A stretch of 64,000 bases of DNA from Prauserella marina (GTDB lineage: Bacteria > Actinomycetota > Actinomycetes > Mycobacteriales > Pseudonocardiaceae): assembly GCF_002240355.1 (NCBI RefSeq), contig NZ_CP016353.1, forward strand, positions 2,530,501-2,594,500, read 5' to 3'. The notes under the pieces were generated by a model. The model was given only the letters and a program-made list of their open reading frames with translations. It searched no databases and was not told the origin of the DNA. Position 1 is the first letter of the stretch, and every line of letters begins with the position of its first letter. Shown piece by piece: positions 34,680 through 43,127 of this stretch. The position numbers were made by a program, and so were the translations under genes.

Positions 34680-35480
34680 GTGCCGTTCACGCTGGTCCAT
34701 CCCGCCGCCGTGGTTCCGCTCGCGCGCGGGCCGCTGGTGGTGTCGGCTCTCGTCGCGGGCGCGATCGCCCCGGACGTGCTGTATCTCTGGCCGCTGAACC
34801 GGCTGGCGCTGGAACTCTCCGGCGACTTCAACGCGACGCTCACTCATTCGTTTCCCGCCGTGCTGTGGGTGGGTCCGTTGCTCACCCTCGCCATGCTGCT
34901 GGCCTGGTACGCGGTGCTCCGGCGGCCGTTGCTGAGCCTGGCGCCCCCGTCGTTCGCTGGCAGGTTCGCGGCCCCGCCCTCGCCGAGGGCGTGGGTGTCG
35001 CCCCGGTTTCTGTTCTGGGTCCTGCTCTCGGCCGCCATCGGCGCGACGACGCATGTCGTCTGGGACGCGGTGACCCACGGCGACCTCACCGTGCTGCGTT
35101 CCACCGAGGTCGCCGGTATGCGGGTGAACCGGATCCTGCAATACATCAGCACGGTGGCGGGTGCCGCGTACCTGGCGTGGTGGGTGCGGCGCTGGTGGCG
35201 AAGGACCACGCCCGGCGCCGTGCCCGACGGCCTTTCCGGCGGGGCGCGGCGAGCCGCGTTCGCCGTACTGGCGGTGGCGGCCGTGGCAGGGGCCGTCGTC
35301 GACCTGCTCACCGTCGGGCTGCCCGGCCTGGAACTGACCGGCGAGATCGAGTACCCGGTGCGGGCGGTGCTCGCGGGGGCGAGCGCGGGTATCGCCATCG
35401 GGCTCGCCGCGTACGTGATCGCCTGGCACGGCGCCGGATTGCTCCGCCGTGCCCGCGCGGGCGAGCCAGCGAGCCGGTAG
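34680..35480 (+). CDS. DUF4184-family membrane protein
   Basis: 266 aa, GTG start. It opens PFTLVHPAAVVPL, the DUF4184 signature, with GAIAPDVLYLW and GATTHVVWDAVTHGD further on; the conserved His and Asp residues could bind a metal. Five to six membrane helices. The fold is akin to the YdjM/metal-dependent membrane hydrolases, but no activity is known. It is convergent with the AraC gene (9-bp gap). Confidence 0.8.
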   Translation: MPFTLVHPAAVVPLARGPLVVSALVAGAIAPDVLYLWPLNRLALELSGDFNATLTHSFPAVLWVGPLLTLAMLLAWYAVLRRPLLSLAPPSFAGRFAAPPSPRAWVSPRFLFWVLLSAAIGATTHVVWDAVTHGDLTVLRSTEVAGMRVNRILQYISTVAGAAYLAWWVRRWWRRTTPGAVPDGLSGGARRAAFAVLAVAAVAGAVVDLLTVGLPGLELTGEIEYPVRAVLAGASAGIAIGLAAYVIAWHGAGLLRRARAGEPASR

Positions 35481-35489
35481 CCGCCCCGG

Positions 35490-36329
35490 CTATCGAGGTT
35501 CCGGCCAGGCCCGTTCGTCGGCTGTCAGCCACGGTTCAGCCTCGGCGAGGGAAGGGGTTGTCCCCGCGAAGGCGCGGATGTCGTGGTGGAGGTGGGATTG
35601 ATCGGCGTAGCCGCCCTCGGCCGCCACCCGCGCGGGTGCGTGCCCGTCGACGAGGCGGTGCACGGCGTGATCGAACCGGACCAGCATGGCCGCACGTTTC
35701 GGGCTCAGGCCGAACTGGGCGGCGAAGCGTGACCACAGGCGCTGGCGGCTCCAGCCGGTTCTGGCCGCGAGGTCGCCGACCTGGGTCTTGCCACGACTGG
35801 CGACGATCTGCCGCCAGGTCCACGCCACCTCGGGGTCGGCCGTTGTTCCGGCGCTTAGCCTTCGTGACAGTTCGGCCTCGATCAGCGCGAAGCGCTCGTG
35901 CCAGGTCCGCGCATGATGCAACCGGTCCCGCAGGCGAGGAGCGTCGCGGCCCCACAGGTCGTCGAGCGGAATGACGTTGTCGCGCAACTCGGCGAGCGGG
36001 AGTCCGAGCACGGAAAGGGCGACCGGCGGGGAAAGCCGGATCTGTACACATTCGACTCCGCCGGCGCGCACCTGGAAGGCACCGAACGCGAGTCCAGCCG
36101 CGATGGCGGCCGATCGCATCGAACCGGGGCTTCCTTCGGCATCGATGTCGAAGGAGCGGCCTGCGAATTCGAAGGCCACGGTCACGGCTGGATGGGGAAT
36201 GGCTCGCAGGCTGGCCGGTTCGTCGATGCGAAATCCGGCCATGTCGACTCCCGGCAGCGGGCTCGTTCGCGAGGGCCGCGCGATTTCCCAGCGCGTGGCG
36301 GGGCCGGTTGTCCGGCCGGAGGGGCGCAC
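35490..36329 (-). CDS. AraC-family transcriptional regulator
   Basis: 279 aa, GTG start. The N-terminal part (TRWEIARPS ... GFRID) resembles the actinomycete AraC group with a cupin-like sensor. The C-terminal double HTH is clear: VGDLAARTGWSRQRLWSRFAAQFGLSPKRAAMLVRF and AAEGGYADQSHLHHDIRAFAGTTPS shape. It is divergent from the alpha/beta hydrolase at 36428 (98-bp gap) and probably regulates it. Confidence 0.85.
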   Translation of the reverse strand: MRPSGRTTGPATRWEIARPSRTSPLPGVDMAGFRIDEPASLRAIPHPAVTVAFEFAGRSFDIDAEGSPGSMRSAAIAAGLAFGAFQVRAGGVECVQIRLSPPVALSVLGLPLAELRDNVIPLDDLWGRDAPRLRDRLHHARTWHERFALIEAELSRRLSAGTTADPEVAWTWRQIVASRGKTQVGDLAARTGWSRQRLWSRFAAQFGLSPKRAAMLVRFDHAVHRLVDGHAPARVAAEGGYADQSHLHHDIRAFAGTTPSLAEAEPWLTADERAWPEPR

Positions 36330-36427
36330 TCCTCGACTGTACGAGCGGGCCGTGACATTTCTTCAATACGCCTCCGGCGCGGTGTCGGCACGGTGACGAC
36401 GTCACCGAACCGGCCGGAGGAAAAGCC

Positions 36428-37418
36428 ATGAACGACATGAACGAGACCGTCACCCCACGCGATCGCACCACCACCAGCCGTGCGCGTGGCAGGCGGGCGT
36501 GGAGCGGGAAGCGGCGGATCGCGCTGGCCGTCCTGGCGGTGCTGGTGGTCCTCGTCGCCGGCAACACGGTGCTGGTGCGTACCGAGACGGCCGAAGCCTC
36601 CGGTGCGGACATCGTGCGGCTCGCGGGAGGGGACATCCGCGTCGCGCGAGACGGGCCATCCGACGCGCCAACGGTCGTGCTTCTGCACGGCCTTGCCGGT
36701 TCGATGGCGTGGTGGGAACCCGTTCTGCCCGCTCTGCGGGACCTGCGGGGTGGTGCGGATCGATCTGCTCGGGCACGGTGGCTCCGCCAAACCGGCCGAG
36801 GGGTACGGCATCGCCGAGCACGCGGGCAGGGTGGCTGCCGTGCTCGATCACCTCGGGGTGCGCGAGGCCGTCGTGGCCGGGCATTCCACCGGCGGTGCCG
36901 TCGCGACGTCGCTCGCCGAGCAGCGCGGCGACCTCGTCTCGGCTGTCTCGCTGATCGACACCGGCCCGCGCATGGACGCGTTCCTCGATGACAGTCTCGC
37001 GGGGCGGCTGATGACGACGCCGGTGGTGGGGGAGCTGATCTGGCGGTTGCGCACCGACGGAGCGCTCCGCGACGCGCTGAGCACCGCGTTCACCCGCGAC
37101 ATCGACGTCCCCGAGCGGATCGTCGCCGACGTCAGGGTCATGACCTACCGGAGTCTCACCGCGACCGACGAGGGCTCCACCGCCTACCTTGAGCACCGGG
37201 CCATCCCCGACCGGCTCGCCGCTCTCGCCCTGCCGACTCTGGTGCTCTTCGGCTCAGCGGACCAACGCTGGCGGCCGTCCTCGGCCAAGGACTACCGTCG
37301 CGTACCCGGCGCCCGGATCGAGATCCTCGACGGCGTCGGCCACACCCCGATGATGGAGGACCCCGGCGCCACCGGCGCTCTGCCGCGCGATTTCGTCATC
37401 GATGCCGCGTCACGGTGA
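36428..37418 (+). pseudogene. Alpha/beta hydrolase interrupted by a +1 frameshift
   Basis: The first frame starts at the ATG 36428 behind GGAGG. It gives an N-terminal membrane anchor (RIALAVLAVLVVLVAGNTVLV) and VVLLHGLAGSMAWWEPVLPALRDL. The rest lies in another frame from about 36751: VVRIDLLGHGGSAKP, GHSTGGAVA (nucleophile), FGSADQRW (acid) and GVGHTPMMEDP (His). One extra G in the GGGG run at 36747-36750 explains the break. All catalytic parts exist, so it is either a fresh pseudogene or a homopolymer sequencing error. Confidence 0.8.
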
Positions 37419-37480
37419 CGGGCGGGGAAATCGCGCGAACCGGGTCCGAAGCGGCCGGATTCTGTTAATGTGCCGGATTT

Positions 37481-38638
37481 GTGGGGGATTTCCTTCGTCG
37501 TCGAATGATCGTCATCGCGGTGGTCGCCGGTCTCGTCGGTGGCAGCGCGGCGACCTGGTTGATCATGGATTCCCGCGAGCGAGACCCGAATCCGATCGAG
37601 GTCGGCGCCACGGTGGTCAACACACTCGGGGAGGACACGGACCTGTTCGGCGAGGCGGTCGAGCGGTGGCGGGCCCTTCCCGCCGCGGAGCGCCCCCGAG
37701 GCGAGGTCACCGTGTTGCACGCCGCCGGGTCGGGAGACCGCGAGATCGCGGTGCTGATCGACGAGACCGGTCTCGGCGCGGCGTATGAACGCGGCGCCGA
37801 GACCGGCGAGATCCAGTGGGTCGAGCAGCTCGGTGGCGTCGCGCGGGAGGGAGGGGCAGGCGCCGACCCCTCGTCGGCCGTTCTCGGCGACGGCGCCTGG
37901 ATCGAGACCCGCGCGCGGAACTCGCGCGTCGAGGCGGCCGTGCTCACCGGCGATGAGGTGCGCTGGGAGAAAGTCAGTGTGGAGAACGGGATCACGGCCG
38001 CGATCCCCGCGCTCGGCGCCGACCGTTGCGGGGCCAAGGTGCTCGCCGAGCATCACGACAACGGTGTGCGATTCCACCTTTTGCGGCCACGACAGAGCAA
38101 TGTGGGCACGAGTCTCCATTCTTACTTGCGGCCACTCGACGCCGAAGGCAAGCACTCGGCGGAGGACCGGCCGGTGCGCGACGTCGCCGATCTCGGCGCG
38201 GCCGAATTGCGCATGGTTTCCCGGCTCGCCTGTTCCGATCGCTCGGAATTCACGCTGGCCATCCCGCACCTGTTCGCCATGACCGAATGGTGGAGCGGAA
38301 CACTGCCGAGCGGAGAGACGGCCTCGGTGGACGCCATTTCGGCGACCACGGACAGCGTGCTGCTGACCACCGGAGACGAGAGCCTGGTGATTCCGTTCGA
38401 CTTTTCGGCCGGACTGAACGCGGTCGTGTGGTGGTTCGACGACAACGACCGGCTCGTTGCCGCGGGTTCCCCCGGGGTCGAGCGGATCGACGTCGTACTT
38501 CCCGACGGACGACGGGTGAGTGACCAGGGGCGGTTTCTCAGCGTCGAACTGGGAGAGCTGACGAGCTCGCGGGCGCGCGGGGCCAGGGTGAGCGCCGTGG
38601 ACGCCGAAGGGCTGCCCGCGACCGTGCTCCCTCGCTGA
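37481..38638 (+). CDS. Membrane-anchored hypothetical protein
   Basis: 385 aa, GTG start. A single N-terminal membrane helix (MIVIAVVAGLVGGSAATWLIM) is preceded by arginines, so the bulk is extracellular. The rest is mainly beta strand with repeated acidic segments and no recognised domain. It stands alone with 62 bp upstream and no partner. Confidence 0.6.
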   Translation: MGDFLRRRMIVIAVVAGLVGGSAATWLIMDSRERDPNPIEVGATVVNTLGEDTDLFGEAVERWRALPAAERPRGEVTVLHAAGSGDREIAVLIDETGLGAAYERGAETGEIQWVEQLGGVAREGGAGADPSSAVLGDGAWIETRARNSRVEAAVLTGDEVRWEKVSVENGITAAIPALGADRCGAKVLAEHHDNGVRFHLLRPRQSNVGTSLHSYLRPLDAEGKHSAEDRPVRDVADLGAAELRMVSRLACSDRSEFTLAIPHLFAMTEWWSGTLPSGETASVDAISATTDSVLLTTGDESLVIPFDFSAGLNAVVWWFDDNDRLVAAGSPGVERIDVVLPDGRRVSDQGRFLSVELGELTSSRARGARVSAVDAEGLPATVLPR

Positions 38639-38701
38639 GAACCACTGTTTCGCGAAGCATGCGCCACAGGTCGCTCCCGCGCCGGAGCGACCGGTGAGCG
38701 G

Positions 38702-38869
38702 TCAGCTCTTCGCTTCGGTCGCGACCGGCCTGGCCTCGGCGACGGGCTCGTGGAGCCGGTTTTCCTCGTCCCCTTCAAGGAATCCGGCTTCGGTGCGGTC
38801 GGCGGTGCGGGTTCGCCGTTCGGCTTCGACGAGCGCGGCGACCATGCCGGGAAGGTGGTGGTTGCACAT
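38702..38869 (-). CDS. 55-aa hypothetical protein
   Basis: MCNHHLPGMVAALVEAERRT then a polar, acidic tail ending EAKS. The ATG is preceded by AAAGGGGG at 8 bases. Its start overlaps the stop of a 22-codon frame by one base (TGATG). The CNHH start could bind a metal. Function unknown. Confidence 0.5.
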   Translation of the reverse strand: MCNHHLPGMVAALVEAERRTRTADRTEAGFLEGDEENRLHEPVAEARPVATEAKS

Positions 38870-38937
38870 CAGGACAGCCCCCTTTGTCGTGGCACGGCGT
38901 TCGCGCTCGCGAAGGGCGCGTCACCGGTTGCGGTCAT
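38869..38937 (-). CDS. Possible 22-aa leader peptide
   Basis: ATG frame MTATGDAPFASANAVPRQRG ending in a TGA that overlaps the next start (TGATG). No good ribosome site precedes it, so only the coupling speaks for it. Confidence 0.25.
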   Translation of the reverse strand: MTATGDAPFASANAVPRQRGLS

Positions 38938-38997
38938 GACCCGACGTTAGGCGTGATCGCGTGCCCGCTGCTTCTCGATTCCTGACCGGATGAGTCG

Positions 38998-39558
38998 CTA
39001 TTGACCGACCCGTCCGTCGATCCGTTCGCGCAGCAGGTCGGCGTGCCCGCAGTGGCGCGCGTACTCCTCGACGCGGTGAACCCACAGTTCTCGGACGGCG
39101 ATACCGATCTTGCCGACCCGCTCGCCGAGATCCGGATATTCGGCGAGCAGCGCGTCGGTCGCCTCCTGTTCCCTGGCCAGATCAGCGAAAGCGGCAGCAA
39201 CGAGTGCTTGCTCGGCGCTCGCTTCCTCGAAGGCGGCGTCACCCGCTCCGTAGAGTTTCGGTTCCCGCTCGTCCGGCTTGACCCAGCTACGCCAGTCCCG
39301 CTCGACCTCCGCGAGGTGGCGGACGATGCCCAGTAGCGACATGGTCGAGGGCGGAACCGACCGCAGTGCCAGTTGTGCCGGATCCAGCCCCTCGCACTTC
39401 AAACGCAGGGTCAGCCGGTAATCGTTGATGTAGTCCAGCAGCGTCGCGAGTTCGCCGTCCGGGCTGACGTTGCCCGTGTTGCGGGGGTCCTCGGCGGGGT
39501 CGGCCCACATGTCCGGGTAGACACTGGCCTTGCTCCAGCGTTCTGGTGTCTCGTTCAT
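38998..39558 (-). CDS. DinB/DUF664-family protein
   Basis: 186 aa from the ATG at 39558; the longer frame to 39819 runs into the repeat array and is not credible. ELATLLDYINDYRLTLRLKCEG, IVRHLAEVERDW and RELWVHRVEEYARHCGHADLLRERIDG carry the spaced histidines of the DinB four-helix metal site. Members are metal-dependent, often mycothiol-linked enzymes; the specific role is unknown. Confidence 0.8.
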   Translation of the reverse strand: MNETPERWSKASVYPDMWADPAEDPRNTGNVSPDGELATLLDYINDYRLTLRLKCEGLDPAQLALRSVPPSTMSLLGIVRHLAEVERDWRSWVKPDEREPKLYGAGDAAFEEASAEQALVAAAFADLAREQEATDALLAEYPDLGERVGKIGIAVRELWVHRVEEYARHCGHADLLRERIDGRVGQ

Positions 39559-39615
39559 CGGGATCACGATGCTGAGTGACGCGCCGGGCCGCAACCGAGT
39601 ATCCGGCCCAAGCCC

Positions 39616-40000
39616 GCGAGTCCCGCGTTCGTGCGCGAGTCCCGCGTTCAGGACCGCGAGTTCCGCGCCCACGCCGGTGAGTTCTGCACTCGGGCTCGCG
39701 AGTTGCGCGCTCGGGCCGGTGAGTTGCGGGTTCGGGCCTGTGGGCGGGTTGCCGTGTGCACGCGTCGCGGGAGCAAGGGCGGCGGTCGGCTCCCGTCGGC
39801 ATCGACGCGGTTTCGCCACCGGACTCGTGTCCTCGGCGCCGTCCTCGCTCGCGCGAACGCGGATCTCGGGCGCACGGAAGCGGATTTCGCGCGTACGAAC
39901 GCCGATCTCGCGCGCCGATGCGGATCTCGCCGTTCTGGATGCGGATCTCGGTGGCGCGAATGCGGATCTCGCCGTCCTGAGCGCGGATCTCGGCGGGCAG
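39616..40000. repeat. Two inverted arrays of 21-nt repeats
   Basis: Six units with core GCGAGTTCCGCGTTCGGG start at 39616-39721 with spacing 19, 21, 21, 21, 21. Seven units with core CGCGGATCTCGC lie at 39861-39985 with spacing 21, 21, 19, 21, 21, 21. The reverse complement of the first core (CGAACGCGGAACTCGC) matches the second, so the arrays are head-to-head around about 110 bp of unique DNA. They occupy the divergent promoter region between the DinB gene and the heme operon. Confidence 0.8.
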
Positions 40001-40023
40001 TCGCCAAGTAACGAATCTGTAAA

Positions 40024-40074
40024 GAAGGTTAGGCTAACTTACTCAATCGGGTGAAGTTGGTTAGCCTCACCTAA
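40024..40074. promoter_or_regulatory. Two DtxR/IdeR-type iron boxes
   Basis: AAGGTTAGGCTAACTTA (40025-40041) and GTTGGTTAGCCTCACCTAA (40056-40074) each match the TTAGGTTAGSCTAACCTAA consensus at about 16 of 19 positions. The second ends directly before the GTG start, so iron-loaded repressor would block transcription of the heme operon. Confidence 0.85.
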
Positions 40075-41199
40075 GTGTTCATACGGGCAAGATCGCGGCG
40101 GTTCGCCGCGGGGGTCGCACTGGCGAGTGTCGTGCTGGTGCTCGCGGGATGCGGGAGCGCGCCGCAGCCAACGCGGGCCGCGCGAGTCCCCGAGGGAAAC
40201 GCCGACCAGACTCCGCTTTCCGAACTCACCCCGGTCGCCGATCCTCGCTCGTACGAGGGGCCTTCCACCGCGATCGTGGCCCAGCCCGACATCGTGCCCG
40301 TCGAACCCGCGCCGCGGCCCCGGCTGCCCGTGACCGTCACCGATCACCAGGGCACCCAGGTCACGGTCGACGACGCCAGCAGGGTCCTCGCGCTGGATCG
40401 CTCCGGCACTCTCGCCGCGACCGTGTTCGGCCTCGGCCTCGGAGACCGCGTCGTCGGAAGGGATTCCTCGACGGGCTTTCCCGCCGCGCGCGACCTTCCG
40501 CTCGTCACGAGCAACGGTCACCAGCTCAACTCCGAGGCGGTCCTGAAGTTGCGGCCGAGCGTCGTACTCACCGACACGACGCTCGGCCCGTGGAGTGTCG
40601 TACTGCAACTGCGCGACGCCGGAATCCCGGTCGTCGTGGTGACTCCGCGGCGCACCCTGGACAACAACGGTGACATCGTGCGTGCGGTCGCCGGTGCGCT
40701 CGGCGTTCCGGAAGCGGGTACCGAACTCGCCGACCGGCTCGACCGCGAGGTCGAGGCGAAGCGGGCGGAGATCGCGGCACTCGCACCCGGCGACGAGACC
40801 CGCAGGCCCCGCGTCGTCTTTCTGTACGTACGGGGCACCGCCGGGGTGTATCACATGTTCGGCAAGGGATCCGGCGCCGACGCGCTCATCTCCGCGCTGG
40901 GCGCGGTCGACGTGGCGAGCGAGGTCGGCGTCAACGGCATGCGCCCGATCAACCCCGAGGCACTGGCAAAGGCCAAACCCGACGTCATCCTGCTGATGAC
41001 GGGCGGACTCGAATCGGTAGGCGGCGCCGATGGCGCGGCCGGAATCCCCGGCGTGGCACAGACTCCCGCCGGACAGCACCGTCGCTTCGTCGACATGAAC
41101 GACTACCAGATCCTCAGTTTCGGGCCACTGTCCTCGTCCGTGCTCGACGCGCTCGCCAGGGCGCTCTACGCGCCGGACTCCCTCAAGGCGGCGGGATGA
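40075..41199 (+). CDS. hmuT: Heme ABC transporter, substrate-binding lipoprotein
   Basis: 374 aa, GTG start. The signal peptide ends in a lipobox (VLVLAGCGS, Cys near residue 26). The periplasmic-binding fold of the FecB/HmuT class follows: RVLALDRSGTLAATVFGLGLGDRVVGRD, LKLRPSVVLTD, KPDVILLMTGG. No ribosome site precedes the start, and an iron box ends at the base before it, so the mRNA may be leaderless or nearly so. It would hand heme to the permease encoded next (4-bp overlap). Confidence 0.85.
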   Translation: MFIRARSRRFAAGVALASVVLVLAGCGSAPQPTRAARVPEGNADQTPLSELTPVADPRSYEGPSTAIVAQPDIVPVEPAPRPRLPVTVTDHQGTQVTVDDASRVLALDRSGTLAATVFGLGLGDRVVGRDSSTGFPAARDLPLVTSNGHQLNSEAVLKLRPSVVLTDTTLGPWSVVLQLRDAGIPVVVVTPRRTLDNNGDIVRAVAGALGVPEAGTELADRLDREVEAKRAEIAALAPGDETRRPRVVFLYVRGTAGVYHMFGKGSGADALISALGAVDVASEVGVNGMRPINPEALAKAKPDVILLMTGGLESVGGADGAAGIPGVAQTPAGQHRRFVDMNDYQILSFGPLSSSVLDALARALYAPDSLKAAG

Positions 41200-42293
41200 C
41201 CGCCACCGCGAGTCCTCCCGCGACATCGGGAGCCGATACCGTCGCGCCCGCGCGCCGCCGTCCGGTCCGGGTCGTGGTGCTGTTCACCGTCCTCGTCGCC
41301 GGGCTCGTCGTCGTGAGCGTGGTTTCCGCCGCGGTAGGGCAGTTCGGCATCCCAGTGTCGCAGGTCGTCGGCTCCGTGCTCGACCGCGTCGGGATCGACG
41401 TGCTCGCCGGGCCTGGCGACCCGTTCGCCGAGGCCGCGCTGTGGGACGTGCGTTTCCCCCGCGTCGTGCTCGCACTGCTCGTCGGTGGAGTGCTCGGCGT
41501 GTGCGGCGCGCTGATGCAGGGCTGTTTCGGCAACCCGCTCGCCGAACCGGGAGTCGTCGGTGTCTCCTCAGGCGCGGCCGTCGGGGCATGTCTGTCCATT
41601 GTGTTCGGCTGGACGTTCCTCGGTTCGTTCACCACCCCGGCGCTGGCGTTCTGCACCGGCCTCGCCACGACGCTTGCCGTGTACGTACTGGCCCGTTCGA
41701 AAGGCAAGGCCGGTGTCGTGACGATGATCCTCACCGGGGTGGCCGTCAACGCGGTCGCCGGTGCCGCGATTTCCTTCCTCGTCTTCGCGGGGGATCAGGC
41801 GGCGCGGGAACAGATCGTGTTCTGGCAACTCGGCTCACTCGCGGGCAGCCGCTGGGTCTACGTCGCGACGATCGCGCCGTTGGTCGCGGTGTGCGCGATC
41901 GTGTCGCTGCTGCTGGCGAAACGGCTCGACCTGCTCGCGCTCGGCGACCGTCAGGCACGCCACCTCGGCGTCGACGTCGAGGTGCTGCGGCTGGTGACGA
42001 TCGTGGTGGTCGCCGTCGCTGTGTCGGCCGCCGTGTCCTACTCCGGCATCATCGGTTTCGTCGGGCTCGTCGTTCCCCACCTGATCCGGATGATCACCGG
42101 GCCAGGCCACCGGGTGCTGATTCCCGCGAGCCTGCTCGGCGGCGCGCTGCTGCTCGTGGCAGCCGATCTGCTGGCACGCAACGCTTTCGACTACGCGGAC
42201 CTGCCCATCGGCATGCTCACCGCCCTGGTCGGCGGCCCGTTCTTCTTCTGGCTCCTGTTGCGCACGCGGCGCAGGGAAGGGGGCTGGACGTGA
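41196..42293 (+). CDS. hmuU: Heme ABC transporter, permease (FecCD family)
   Basis: 365 aa, ATG overlapping the hmuT stop (ATGA). Nine to ten membrane helices of the FecCD type, with the conserved GALMQGCFGNPLAEPGVVGVSSGAAVGA loop region and GIIGFVGLVVPHLIRMITGPGHRVLIPAS near the C-terminus (segments of the BtuC-like family). It forms the channel for heme with the HmuT and HmuV partners. Confidence 0.9.
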   Translation: MTATASPPATSGADTVAPARRRPVRVVVLFTVLVAGLVVVSVVSAAVGQFGIPVSQVVGSVLDRVGIDVLAGPGDPFAEAALWDVRFPRVVLALLVGGVLGVCGALMQGCFGNPLAEPGVVGVSSGAAVGACLSIVFGWTFLGSFTTPALAFCTGLATTLAVYVLARSKGKAGVVTMILTGVAVNAVAGAAISFLVFAGDQAAREQIVFWQLGSLAGSRWVYVATIAPLVAVCAIVSLLLAKRLDLLALGDRQARHLGVDVEVLRLVTIVVVAVAVSAAVSYSGIIGFVGLVVPHLIRMITGPGHRVLIPASLLGGALLLVAADLLARNAFDYADLPIGMLTALVGGPFFFWLLLRTRRREGGWT

Positions 42294-43114
42294 GAATCCT
42301 CGCGCGTGCCGATTCGCATGTTCCAGTACCGGCGACGGCGGGCGACCCGCTCGCCGAGGCGACCGCCGTCGTGGTGACCGCGGGAGGGACCCGGCTGCTC
42401 GACGGTGTTTCCCTTACCGTGCACGCGGGTGAGGTGCTCGCGCTGGTCGGACCCAACGGCGCGGGCAAGTCGACCTTGCTCGGTGTGCTCGCCGGTGACA
42501 CCCCGCCCTCATCAGGGAGGGTCGCGATCCACGGAAGGCCGGCGAAAGCGTGGTCCACAGTGGAACTCGCGCGGCGCAGATCGGTGCTGCCCCAGCACAA
42601 TCCCGTTTCGTTCCCGTTCACCGTGCGGGCGGTGGTCGAGATGGGCCGCGCGCCGTGGGAGGGCACGCCGGCCGAGGACGACGACGAAAGGGCCGTGGCA
42701 GCCGCGCTGGCCGACACCGGGCTCACCGGCTTCACCGAGCGGATCCACCCGACGCTGTCGGGCGGCGAGCAGGCACGCACGGCACTGGCCCGCGTGCTCG
42801 CGCAGTCGGCGGGCTTGCTGTTGCTCGACGAGCCAACCGCCGCGATGGATCTCCGTCATCAGGAACAGGTACTCACGCTCGCGCGCGCCCGCGCCGAAGC
42901 GGGAGCCGGGGTGCTGGTGGTACTGCACGATCTCGGTCTCGCCGCTGCGCACGCCGACCGCGTCGCCGTGCTCTCCTCCGGCGGGCTCGCCGCTGTCGGC
43001 CCGCCGGGACAGGTGTGCGAGCCGGGACTGCTGAGCGAGGTCTACCAGCATCCCGTCGAGGTGATCAGCCATCCACGTACCGGAAAACCCATCGTCCTGC
43101 CGTACCGGGAATGA
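42290..43114 (+). CDS. hmuV: Heme ABC transporter, ATP-binding protein
   Basis: 274 aa, GTG start overlapping the permease stop (GTGA). Walker A is GPNGAGKST, the Q-loop is VLPQHN, the signature is LSGGEQARTALA, Walker B is LLLLDEPTAAMD and the switch His lies in VVLHDLGLA. All parts are present. The protein powers import of heme. Confidence 0.9.
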   Translation: MRILARADSHVPVPATAGDPLAEATAVVVTAGGTRLLDGVSLTVHAGEVLALVGPNGAGKSTLLGVLAGDTPPSSGRVAIHGRPAKAWSTVELARRRSVLPQHNPVSFPFTVRAVVEMGRAPWEGTPAEDDDERAVAAALADTGLTGFTERIHPTLSGGEQARTALARVLAQSAGLLLLDEPTAAMDLRHQEQVLTLARARAEAGAGVLVVLHDLGLAAAHADRVAVLSSGGLAAVGPPGQVCEPGLLSEVYQHPVEVISHPRTGKPIVLPYRE

Positions 43115-43127
43115 ACAGGAAAAGTCC

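Noticed and set aside
39530-40054. ADLxx pentapeptide-repeat-like protein
   Set aside because: The peptide pattern comes from the 21-nt DNA repeat, appears in more than one frame, and lacks start signals; the other half of the array is inverted.
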